A stretch of 8,341 bases of DNA, taken from positions 1 to 8,341 of the forward strand of contig DAHVVD010000027.1 in the NCBI GenBank assembly GCA_027328265.1, written 5' to 3'. Below the pieces are notes generated by a model. That model saw nothing but the letters and a program-made list of their open reading frames with translations, did no database searches and had not been told where the DNA came from. A program made the position numbers and the translations under genes. Source of the DNA: Microcaldota archaeon (GTDB lineage: Archaea > Micrarchaeota > Micrarchaeia > Micrarchaeales > CABMGC01). This document shows, piece after piece, positions 1 through 6,644 of the stretch. Position 1 is the stretch's first letter; the number at the start of each line of letters is the position of its first letter.

Positions 1-499
1 CAAGAAGATGGCATACGCAAGGCTTGCCTCCATACTAGTAGTAATCTTCGGCACCATAGCTGTCGCTGGCGCATTCTTCGGAGCGTTCAACGGTACTATT
101 ACAGAGATTTCGGGAATAATATCTATTATCTCGTTGCTAGCAACAGCGGTTCTGAGCGGAAGCGAGGCGACAGAGATAACCAACCTTATAACACATCCTC
201 TGAGCTACGCAAGGCTGATGGGCTTCGGCCTTGGAAGCGTGATAATCGCCTTCCTGATAAACATGGCATTCACGCCGCACCTCGGCACCGGCGTGTTTGG
301 AATAATTCTTTTCGTCGTCTTTCTAGTCATATTTATAGCTTTGCACTTCCTGAATATGATCCTCTCAATGTTTGAAGGGATAGTCCAAGGCGTAAGGCTC
401 AACTTCGTTGAGTTCTTCTCCAAGTTCTACATCGGAAACGGAGTGCAGTTCAAGCCCTTCAGGTACAAGAGAGTCAACACGAAGGAGAATGGCGAATAA
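1..499 (+). CDS. atpI: A-type ATP synthase subunit I (stator a-subunit), C-terminal part, 5' truncated by window edge
   Basis: The frame is open from the left edge (two lysine codons precede the first ATG at 8), so this is the end of a longer gene, not a 163-residue protein. Subunit I is the membrane stator whose last helices face the c-ring and form the two ion half-channels. The visible part has about four hydrophobic segments. It holds the family signature SYARL followed by a glycine-rich helix. The Arg at 212-214 corresponds to the essential channel arginine of V-ATPase subunit a (yeast Vph1 Arg735, in SYLRL). A second conserved segment, FEGIVQGVRLNFVEFFSKFY, carries another family arginine (395-397), and the protein ends with the typical GNGVQFKPF-type tail. 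The stop is at 497-499 and subunit K follows at once. Family assignment is very secure; the amino half, including the cytoplasmic domain, is not in the window. Confidence 0.95.
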   Translation, partial: KKMAYARLASILVVIFGTIAVAGAFFGAFNGTITEISGIISIISLLATAVLSGSEATEITNLITHPLSYARLMGFGLGSVIIAFLINMAFTPHLGTGVFGIILFVVFLVIFIALHFLNMILSMFEGIVQGVRLNFVEFFSKFYIGNGVQFKPFRYKRVNTKENGE

Positions 500-517
500 A
501 TATTGAATGTGGTAAAT

Positions 518-760
518 ATGGTAGCAGCAATAACCATGAACGCGGCGATAGCCGCAATAGGCGCTGGAGTCGCGATAGCAGGCGGAGCGATAGGCACCGG
601 AGTGGCGCAGTCAGGGATAGGAAGCGCAGGTCTCGGCCTGATAGCAGAGAAGAAGGAGAACCTAGGAATAGTGCTTCTCTTCTTCGTAATTCCTGAAACC
701 CTGCTCATCTTCGGCTTCGTGATAGCGATACTAGTGATGCTCCAGGCCGGCCTAATCTGA
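518..760 (+). CDS. atpK: A-type ATP synthase subunit K (c-ring proteolipid)
   Basis: This is a small hydrophobic hairpin of about 80 residues: a Gly/Ala-rich helix 1 (about residues 5-38), a polar loop AEKKEN, and a helix 2 (about 47-77) with the motif IPETLLIFG. The Glu at 695-697 is the ion-carrying carboxylate of the c-ring, which rotates against subunit I. It is a single hairpin of normal length, with no duplication. The start is uncertain. The longest frame begins with TTG at 503 (85 residues). The ATG at 518 (80 residues) is preferred here because it is a standard start and leaves a short N-terminus before helix 1; ATG 536 is also possible. No strong ribosome-binding site settles this, since the nearest (AAGGAG, 482-487) sits far upstream. 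It lies between subunits I and E, as expected for this operon. Confidence 0.93.
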   Translation: MVAAITMNAAIAAIGAGVAIAGGAIGTGVAQSGIGSAGLGLIAEKKENLGIVLLFFVIPETLLIFGFVIAILVMLQAGLI

Positions 761-770
761 TGGTCTGTAC

Positions 771-1445
771 ATGGGACTCGAAAGCATACGCAAGAACATC
801 CTTAAGGATGCTGCCGAGAAGTCGGCTGAGATAAGCGGCGAGGCGAGAGGCGAGGCCGGAAGGATTACTAAGGAAGCCAACGAGAAAGCAAAGTCGATTA
901 TAAAAGCTGCAGAGGAAGATTCCAAGGCAGAGGCCGAGAGGCTCAGGAAAGAGGCTGAGGCAGGAGCAGAGATGGAGGCGAACTCGATCATTCTGAGCGC
1001 CAAGGGAGAGGTCATAGAGAGATCTCTGGCAAGGGTCATGTCCGAGGTCAAGACTGAGCTCTCTAAGAACTATACGAAGAAGATCTTCGATTCTGGTATG
1101 AGACAGTTCTCCCAAATTGCAGACAAGGACGAAATGATGGTGAAGACCAGCAAGAAGAACGCCGCACTCCTGAAGAACTTCCCAGGTTACATAAGATACG
1201 AGAATGTCAACGGATTCGTCTTCTCCACAAAGGACGGGAAGGTGTGCCTGAACGCCGAGATAGAGGAGATAGCGAGGAAGCAGGAGGAGTATGCAAAGAA
1301 GGAGATCGATACTGGCCTTTTCAGCTCAAGGACAAGACCAGCAGGAAATCATAAAAGGAAAATTCACAAGGCTCCAAAACCGAAAGCGAAGGCAAAAAGC
1401 GTTAGGAAGAAACCAGCAACGAAGTCAAGGAAAAAGAAGAGGTAA
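771..1445 (+). CDS. atpE: A-type ATP synthase subunit E (peripheral stalk) with extra basic C-terminal tail
   Basis: Subunit E pairs with subunit H to form the coiled-coil peripheral stalk that holds the A3B3 head against rotation. Residues about 1-95 are a charged, Ala/Glu/Lys-rich helix suited to a coiled coil. Residues about 96-184 match the C-terminal globular domain, including the strand region GFVFSTKDGKV and the closing EEYAKKEIDTGLF, where family members normally end. Here the reading frame continues for about 38 residues (187-224, bases 1329-1442). This tail has 19 Lys/Arg by my count, two His, several Ala and Pro, and no acidic residue. At 224 residues the protein is longer than the roughly 185-205 usual for archaeal E. 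The end of the tail coding sequence also holds the ribosome-binding site for subunit C. Family confidence is high; the role of the tail is unknown. Confidence 0.93.
   Translation: MGLESIRKNILKDAAEKSAEISGEARGEAGRITKEANEKAKSIIKAAEEDSKAEAERLRKEAEAGAEMEANSIILSAKGEVIERSLARVMSEVKTELSKNYTKKIFDSGMRQFSQIADKDEMMVKTSKKNAALLKNFPGYIRYENVNGFVFSTKDGKVCLNAEIEEIARKQEEYAKKEIDTGLFSSRTRPAGNHKRKIHKAPKPKAKAKSVRKKPATKSRKKKR
1439..1443 (+). promoter_or_regulatory. Ribosome-binding site of subunit C, inside the end of subunit E
   Basis: GAGGT lies at the last Arg codon and stop of subunit E and matches the anti-Shine-Dalgarno end of archaeal 16S rRNA. It sits 6 bases before TTG 1450 and 9 before TTG 1453. It supports a non-ATG start for subunit C and argues against the in-frame ATG at 1291, which lies 155 bases inside subunit E. 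Confidence 0.65.
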
Positions 1446-1449
1446 TTTT

Positions 1450-2520
1450 TTGTTGTCAGGCTCAGCAGCTGCAAGGCATTACGGCTACTCAAGCGCCAGA
1501 GCCAAGGCCATGGGCAGCGAGCTCATAGCAAGGAAGGCGATGCAGGAGATAATAAACGCAAAGGACGTAAGCACCATGATACAGATACTCTACCAGGGAG
1601 AGTTCAAGAAGGACATAGAAGAATTCGGCGGCCTAGAGATAAAGAACGATCTCATCGACTTCGCGCTGAGCAGGAACCTCGCGAAGAGCGTGGTCAAGCT
1701 GATCCAGATCTCTCCAACAACTGAAAGGAAGCTGATGCGCGCCATAGCAGGCAAGTGGGAGCTCTACAACGTCAAGCTCGCGATGGAGGCGAAGAACAGA
1801 AAGCAGTCGTACGAGGAGATAGCGAAGTACGTGATAGATTACGGGAGGTACGACGCGACAGTCATCAAGGAGGCGATGCGCGAGGAGACCATAGAAGGCA
1901 TGCTCAACAAGTTCATGCTCAACTCTCCCTATGCTGAGATACTCAGAAGCGCGCTAGAGACATACAAAAAGAGCAGAAGCACATTCGATGCTGTCGCAGA
2001 GATAGACAAGAGCTACTACAAACTGCTTGGTAACGTGATAATAGGGCTGCGCGTAGTGCACAACGAGTCAGCTAGGATCATAAAGATGGAGATAGACATG
2101 AAGAACATCCTTCTCCTGATAAAGGCGAAGAGGCTCGGAATAAAGTTCCAGGCATTCGGCTCTAGCCTGATAGAGAGCGGGAACCTCTCGATGCAGGAGC
2201 TGGAGCAGCTGTACAACAGCTCAAAAGACGTCGAGTCTCTCACGTCTCAGGTAAAGATATATGATCTCAAGAGCGCCACAGACATATACAAGAACAGCGA
2301 CACAAAGCATCTTCTCGTATTTGAGATAGGGATGAAGAACTCGATCTTCAACAGCTCGGTAAGCCTGCTCAGGCACAGCATACTCTCCTTCGGCGCTATA
2401 CTCGCTTACGCGTACATGAAGGAGATTGAGATCTACACGCTAAGGATAGCGATAAACAGCAGGCTCTACGGCCTGACAAAGGAGGAGACGCAAAGATTGA
2501 TGGTATGGAAAGCGGAGTGA
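1450..2520 (+). CDS. atpC: A-type ATP synthase subunit C (central-stalk socket, d/AC39 family), probable TTG start
   Basis: Subunit C is the funnel-shaped socket that joins the central shaft (D/F) to the top of the c-ring. The protein is almost wholly helical, as expected for the three-fold repeated AC39 fold. It begins near a family-typical YGYSSARAKAM stretch, contains MEIDMKNILLLIKAKRLG (the family's EIDxxNI...LRAK-type segment), and ends with the typical EIEIYTLRIAINSRLYGL region. The frame is open upstream to ATG 1291, but that would overlap subunit E by 155 bases and add about 53 basic residues with no family match. TTG 1450 (356 residues) or TTG 1453 (355), both just after GAGGT, keep the whole conserved N-terminus at normal length. 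ATG 1510 would remove the YGYSSARAKA segment. The stop overlaps the start of subunit F. Confidence 0.93.
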   Translation: MLSGSAAARHYGYSSARAKAMGSELIARKAMQEIINAKDVSTMIQILYQGEFKKDIEEFGGLEIKNDLIDFALSRNLAKSVVKLIQISPTTERKLMRAIAGKWELYNVKLAMEAKNRKQSYEEIAKYVIDYGRYDATVIKEAMREETIEGMLNKFMLNSPYAEILRSALETYKKSRSTFDAVAEIDKSYYKLLGNVIIGLRVVHNESARIIKMEIDMKNILLLIKAKRLGIKFQAFGSSLIESGNLSMQELEQLYNSSKDVESLTSQVKIYDLKSATDIYKNSDTKHLLVFEIGMKNSIFNSSVSLLRHSILSFGAILAYAYMKEIEIYTLRIAINSRLYGLTKEETQRLMVWKAE

Positions 2521-2846
2521 AGAACTACAAGATAGCGGTAATAGGAAAGAAGGACCTGACCATAGGCTTCAGGCTTACAGGTGTAACTGAGTACTACGAT
2601 ACCGAAGAAAGTCCAAAGGCGGAACAGATAATACGGGACCTCATGCAGAGGGATGACATAGGCCTGATAATAATAGGTGCTCAGCTCGTCAGGGGCATGA
2701 AGGACAGGAAGATACTCAACGCGATAGACAGCAGCATACTGCCTGTCTTCATGGAGATACCAGGATACAACGAGGAGAAGGTGCCTGACACTCTAAGAAG
2801 GCTGATAATCCGCGCAATCGGAATAGATATAAGCAACAAGACATGA
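2505..2846 (+). CDS. atpF: A-type ATP synthase subunit F (central stalk)
   Basis: Subunit F binds the shaft subunit D and regulates or stabilises the rotor. The 113-residue protein opens with the family core YKIAVIGKKDLTIGFRLTGV, a Rossmann-like strand-loop-helix. It continues with a GLIIIGAQLV strand and the proline-containing strand PVFMEIPGY, and ends in a helix RRLIIRAIGID, as in other archaeal F subunits. ATG 2505 overlaps the end of subunit C by 16 bases. A second start, GTG 2517, would give a GTGA-type four-base overlap with the C stop and an N-terminus (MKNYKIAVIG) even closer to the usual MKIVVIG form. Either start leaves the fold intact, and both imply translational coupling to subunit C. 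No odd features are seen. Confidence 0.93.
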   Translation: MESGVKNYKIAVIGKKDLTIGFRLTGVTEYYDTEESPKAEQIIRDLMQRDDIGLIIIGAQLVRGMKDRKILNAIDSSILPVFMEIPGYNEEKVPDTLRRLIIRAIGIDISNKT

Positions 2847-2855
2847 AGTGATATT

Positions 2856-4628
2856 ATGGGAGCAATAAAAAGAGTCTCAGGACCCCTGGTAATAGCAAAG
2901 GAGATGCTCGGAAGCAACATGTATGACGTAGTCAAGGTCGGGAATTCGGGCCTGATCGGCGAGATAATCCAATTAAAAGGCGATGATGCAGTCATACAGG
3001 TATACGAAGATACAACCGGCATCAGACCTGGGGAAAAAGTGGTTTCAACAGGCTTTCCACTCTCCGTCGAACTTGGCCCAGGCATACTTGGAGGAATATA
3101 CGACGGGATACAAAGGCCCCTTTCCGCCATAGAAAAGAAAAGCGGAACGTTCATCTCAAAAGGAATAGTTGTAGAAGCGCTTGACAAAAAGAAGAAGTGG
3201 CAATTCGTAGCCGAAAAAGAGATAAAGAAAGGCTCTCACGTAAAGCCAGGGACTATACTCGGCCATGTACAAGAGACAGATCTGATTAAGCACTACATAA
3301 TGGTTCCTAATCATGTAGAAGGCACAATCAAGAGCATCAAAAGCGGCACCTTCACAGTGGAAGACACTATAGCGGAAGTTGAATCAAAGGGCAAGTCAAC
3401 AAAACTCACTATGATGCAGAGGAGAGCAGTAAGAATACAGTCACCATCAAAGAATAAATTTAGATCAAGTGAAGCATTGATAACAGGACAGAGGGTCATT
3501 GATACTCTCTTCCCTGTGGCAAAAGGCGGAACTGCAGCTGTGCCAGGGCCATTCGGATCAGGAAAAACGGTAATCCAGCAGCAGCTTGCAAAATGGTCTG
3601 ATGCTGACGTCATAGTATATGTAGGTTGTGGTGAGCGAGGCAACGAGATGACAGACGTCCTCACAGAATTTCCACAGCTGAAGGATCCGAAGAGCGGAAA
3701 GCCACTTATGGAAAGGACGATACTTGTTGCAAACACCTCGAACATGCCTGTCGCAGCAAGAGAGGCGAGCATCTATTGCGGAATTACAATAGCAGAATAC
3801 TTTAGGGACATGGGATACAACGTAGCCGTAATGGCTGATTCCACATCAAGATGGGCCGAAGCAATGAGAGAAATGTCTGCAAGGCTCGAGGAGATGCCTG
3901 GAGAGGAAGGTTATCCAGCGTACCTACCCAAGAGGCTTGCTGAATATTACGAGAGAAGCGGAAAGGTCGAAACACTCAACGGGAAAGTAGGATCAATAAC
4001 CATAATCGGAGCTGTGTCCCCTGCAGGAGGAGACATAACCGAGCCGGTTTCGCAAGGTACACTTAAAGTGGTTAAGACATTCTGGGCCCTTGACAAAGCG
4101 CTTGCGGACCAGAGACACTTTCCCGCGATAAACTGGCTCCTGAGCTATTCTCTATACCTAGACCCACTTGAAGAATGGTATGTAAAGAATGTAGGAGAAG
4201 ACTTTGTAAAAAACAGGAAAGAGGCCATGAGGCTTCTGCAGAGGGAAGCCGAGTTGAAGGACATAGTGCAACTGGTAGGGGAGGATGCCCTGCCTGACTC
4301 TGAGAGGATAATCCTTACCATAGGAAGAATGCTTCGCGAAGATTACCTACGACAGAGCGCGTTCGATGACATAGACACATTCACAAGCCTGAAGAAGCAA
4401 GCAGTAATGCTTTCCGCAATGCTGCACTTCGCAAGATCCGCAAGCGACGCGATAGCCAAAGGGGTTCCTATAGACAGAGTCGTAAAGATGTCAGTTAGGG
4501 CTGAGATCTCCAGGATGAAATCAATAAAGGAGAGCGAGGCAGACGACACGGGCAAGAAGATTAACGATCACATTAATTCAGAGTTCATTGCGCTCCTCAA
4601 GGAAGAGGCGCAGGAGGCAAAGGAGTGA
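2856..4628 (+). CDS. atpA: A-type ATP synthase catalytic subunit A
   Basis: Subunit A carries the catalytic nucleotide sites of the A3B3 head. The 590 residues begin with a beta-barrel domain (RVSGPLVIA, MYDVVKVG, QVYEDTTGIRPGE). A roughly 85-residue non-homologous insertion typical of A/V-type A subunits follows IYDGIQRPL. The Walker A motif GPFGSGKT is at 231-238, GCGERGNE at 257-264 with catalytic Glu260, VMADSTSRW starts at Val325 with Walker B Asp328, and PAGGDITEP follows. The C-terminal helical domain ends at KEEAQEAKE. It is full length and uninterrupted, with no intein at either familiar insertion site (P-loop or before Cys258). Two oddities are visible. Codons 1-238 favour GAA over GAG, unlike subunit B. 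Residues 186-208 diverge where most relatives have a WPVR...PL stretch. A GTGAT just before the ATG is a modest ribosome-binding site. Subunit B follows four bases after the stop. Confidence 0.98.
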   Translation: MGAIKRVSGPLVIAKEMLGSNMYDVVKVGNSGLIGEIIQLKGDDAVIQVYEDTTGIRPGEKVVSTGFPLSVELGPGILGGIYDGIQRPLSAIEKKSGTFISKGIVVEALDKKKKWQFVAEKEIKKGSHVKPGTILGHVQETDLIKHYIMVPNHVEGTIKSIKSGTFTVEDTIAEVESKGKSTKLTMMQRRAVRIQSPSKNKFRSSEALITGQRVIDTLFPVAKGGTAAVPGPFGSGKTVIQQQLAKWSDADVIVYVGCGERGNEMTDVLTEFPQLKDPKSGKPLMERTILVANTSNMPVAAREASIYCGITIAEYFRDMGYNVAVMADSTSRWAEAMREMSARLEEMPGEEGYPAYLPKRLAEYYERSGKVETLNGKVGSITIIGAVSPAGGDITEPVSQGTLKVVKTFWALDKALADQRHFPAINWLLSYSLYLDPLEEWYVKNVGEDFVKNRKEAMRLLQREAELKDIVQLVGEDALPDSERIILTIGRMLREDYLRQSAFDDIDTFTSLKKQAVMLSAMLHFARSASDAIAKGVPIDRVVKMSVRAEISRMKSIKESEADDTGKKINDHINSEFIALLKEEAQEAKE

Positions 4629-4629
4629 T
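4622..4629 (+). promoter_or_regulatory. Ribosome-binding site of subunit B, across the subunit A stop
   Basis: GGAGTGAT, overlapping the last codon and stop of subunit A, closely resembles the archaeal Shine-Dalgarno consensus GGAGGTGAT. It lies three bases before ATG 4633. It selects that start over the in-frame ATG 4588, which would overlap subunit A by 41 bases and add 15 mostly basic residues absent from the family. Confidence 0.6.
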
Positions 4630-4632
4630 GCT

Positions 4633-6012
4633 ATGAAATTCGAAACCGAATACAAGACAATAGAGAGCGTTGCAGGCCCTCTCGTAATAGTTGGCAAGGT
4701 AGGGAACGCAGGCTACAACGAGATAGTAAACATAAGGATGGCAAACGGAGAGCTGAGATTGGGCCAGGTGCTCGACACAAGCGAGAAGTACGCTGTAGTC
4801 CAGGTCTTCGGGAGGACCGACGGCATCAACATAGACAAGACCTCAGTAAGCTTCCTCGGCGAGACATTCAAAGTCGGCGTAGGTTCAGACATGCTTGGAA
4901 GAATATTCGACGGCCAGGGGAGGCCTCTTGACGTGAAGGCCAGCATCTCATACGAGGACAAGAGGGACATAAACGGCGAGCCGATAAACCCTGTAGCAAG
5001 GCAGATGCCGAGTGACTTCATCGAGACAGGTATATCCTCGATAGACGGGCTCTTCACCCTGGTCAGAGGGCAGAAGCTTCCCATCTTCTCAGGATCTGGC
5101 CTTCCGCACAACGAGATAGCCGCGCAGATAACAAGGCAGGCGAGCGTGAAGAACCAGAGCGAGGCATTCGCGGTGGTCTTCGCAGGGATAGGTCTCATGA
5201 ACGACGATGCAGCATACTTCATCAACGAGTTCAGGAAGACAGGCGCACTTTCGAGGACAGTAGCATTCATCAACCTCGCGAACGACGCAAGCATAGAGAG
5301 AATACTTACGCCAAGGCTCGCACTAACTACCGCTGAGTTTCTGGCGTACGAGAAGGGAATGCATGTTCTTGTGATACTCACCGATATGACGAATTATGCT
5401 GAAGCGCTGAGAGAACTCTCGAGCGCCAGGGAAGAAGTCCCGGGAAGAAGAGGCTACCCGGGCTACATGTACACAGACCTTGCGAGCATATACGAGCGCG
5501 CAGGAGTCGTGAAGGGAAAGAAGGGAAGCATAACCCAACTCCCCATAGTAACGATGCCTAGCGACGATGTTACCCATCCGATACCAGATCTCACGGGCTA
5601 CATAACAGAGGGGCAGGTATACGTTAGCAGGCAGCTCAAGAACAGAGGTGTATACCCTCCAATAACCCCTCTGGGCTCTCTTTCAAGGCTTATGAACAAC
5701 GGAATAGGAGCAGGCAAGACAAGAGAGGATCACAGGGGAGTGGCAGACCAGCTATACGGCGCATACGCAAGGGCTCAGGATGCAAAAAGCCTGAGCTCGA
5801 TAGTAGGAGCAGAGGCACTTAGCGAGAGCGATAAGCTCTACCTCAAGTTCGGTGACGAGTTCGAGAAGAGATTCCTAGGCCAGGGATTCTACGAGAAGAG
5901 GACGATAGAGGAGACTCTCTCAATAGGATGGGACCTGCTCTCGATGCTTCCCGAGACTGAGCTCACGAGAGTAAAGGAGGAATACGTGAAGAAATATTAC
6001 AAGAAGAAGTAA
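4633..6012 (+). CDS. atpB: A-type ATP synthase regulatory (non-catalytic) subunit B
   Basis: Subunit B alternates with A in the hexameric head and supplies the arginine finger to the catalytic site. From ATG 4633 it has 459 residues, close to the usual 460. It starts with the beta-barrel segment YKTIESVAGPLVIV and then GRIFDGQGRPLD. The nucleotide-fold region has SGSGLPHNE (153-161) where catalytic subunits have a P-loop; the lack of Walker A is normal for B. Further family segments are VILTDMTNYAEALRE, GRRGYPGYMYTDL and PIPDLTGYITEGQ. The arginine finger is in SLSRLM (Arg352). The residue just before this motif is Gly348, where most relatives have Pro (PLPSLSRLM). Glutamate codons are mainly GAG. 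The gene follows A by four bases and precedes D by five. Confidence 0.98.
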   Translation: MKFETEYKTIESVAGPLVIVGKVGNAGYNEIVNIRMANGELRLGQVLDTSEKYAVVQVFGRTDGINIDKTSVSFLGETFKVGVGSDMLGRIFDGQGRPLDVKASISYEDKRDINGEPINPVARQMPSDFIETGISSIDGLFTLVRGQKLPIFSGSGLPHNEIAAQITRQASVKNQSEAFAVVFAGIGLMNDDAAYFINEFRKTGALSRTVAFINLANDASIERILTPRLALTTAEFLAYEKGMHVLVILTDMTNYAEALRELSSAREEVPGRRGYPGYMYTDLASIYERAGVVKGKKGSITQLPIVTMPSDDVTHPIPDLTGYITEGQVYVSRQLKNRGVYPPITPLGSLSRLMNNGIGAGKTREDHRGVADQLYGAYARAQDAKSLSSIVGAEALSESDKLYLKFGDEFEKRFLGQGFYEKRTIEETLSIGWDLLSMLPETELTRVKEEYVKKYYKKK

Positions 6013-6017
6013 TATTC

Positions 6018-6644
6018 ATGGCAGAACAAAGACTTAACCCGACTAGGATAAATCTCATAACGACGAGGAACAGGGTCAGGATGGCCAAGCGCGGCTACGA
6101 CATCCTCAAGAAGAAGAGGGAGGTCCTTGTGCTTGAGTTCCTAAAGCTGCTCAAGAGCGCAGGCAAGGACAGAGATGCCCTATACGAGATACTCCAGAAG
6201 GCCTACAAGACTCTAGGGACCGCATACACCTACACAGGAAATTATGAGCTAGAGGAAGCCGCAAATTACATAAGGGAGGCCGAGCCGATAGGTCTCTCTG
6301 TAAGGAATATCATGGGAGTCAAGGTGCCTGAGATAAAGAAGGGAGAGGCCAAGACCGACGACCTCCTAGGAATGCTCTCGCTCAGCGTGGCAGTAGACGA
6401 CCTCAATGCCTCTTTCAAGGAGGCGCTTGACACAATAATAGACGTGGCCCAGAGGGAGCAGGGACTCAAGAGAATAGTACTCGAAGTGGAGAAGACGAAG
6501 AGGAGGGTAAACGCTCTGGACTACATAGTGATACCTAATCTCAACGTTCAGGCAAAGCAGATCTCGATGAGGCTGGAGGAGATAGACAGAGACACGTTCT
6601 CGGCGCTCAAGCACGTCAAGAAAAGGCTGCAGAAGGGAAGCTGA
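6018..6644 (+). CDS. atpD: A-type ATP synthase subunit D (central shaft)
   Basis: Subunit D is the long antiparallel coiled coil that turns inside the A3B3 head. The 208 residues show the family pattern. The N-terminal helix starts NPTRINLITTRNRVRMAKRG and continues KKKREVLVLEF. A small mid-domain (about 60-130) follows, with GNYELEEAA, SVRNIMGVKVPEI and a GLSV segment. The C-terminal helix contains KTKRRVNALDYIVIPNL followed by RLEEIDRDTFSALKHVKKRL. Length and all main signatures are normal. No strong ribosome-binding site is visible before ATG 6018, only GAAGTAAT spanning the end of subunit B, so translation may be coupled to B. The stop TGA shares one base with the ATG of the next gene (TGATG). 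Confidence 0.97.
   Translation: MAEQRLNPTRINLITTRNRVRMAKRGYDILKKKREVLVLEFLKLLKSAGKDRDALYEILQKAYKTLGTAYTYTGNYELEEAANYIREAEPIGLSVRNIMGVKVPEIKKGEAKTDDLLGMLSLSVAVDDLNASFKEALDTIIDVAQREQGLKRIVLEVEKTKRRVNALDYIVIPNLNVQAKQISMRLEEIDRDTFSALKHVKKRLQKGS

Noticed and set aside
1291..1449. E-C fusion or programmed frameshift at the overlapping frames
   Set aside because: Subunit E is complete and has its own stop. Subunit C has a plausible start after a ribosome-binding site. I see no clear slippery site, and the extra N-terminus matches nothing in the C family.
2823..2832. TATA-like ATATAA run about 28 bases before subunit A, as an internal promoter
   Set aside because: It lies in the coding end of subunit F where ATA codons are common, and a GTGAT ribosome-binding site is present, so a leaderless promoter is not needed.
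3546..3650. Intein in subunit A
   Set aside because: Archaeal and yeast homologues can carry inteins in the P-loop or before the Cys of GCGERGNE. Here both sites are continuous and the protein has normal length.
4588..4632. Longer subunit B beginning at ATG 4588
   Set aside because: It would add 15 mostly basic residues not found in the family and overlap subunit A. ATG 4633 follows a near-consensus ribosome-binding site.
5089..5115. Lost P-loop in subunit B as a sign of decay
   Set aside because: SGSGLPHNE in place of Walker A is the normal form of non-catalytic B subunits.
4713..5381. Long open frame (222 codons) on the - strand inside subunit B
   Set aside because: It is the mirror of a strongly conserved, codon-biased gene. 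The translation has no recognisable domain, and the + strand B protein is unambiguous.
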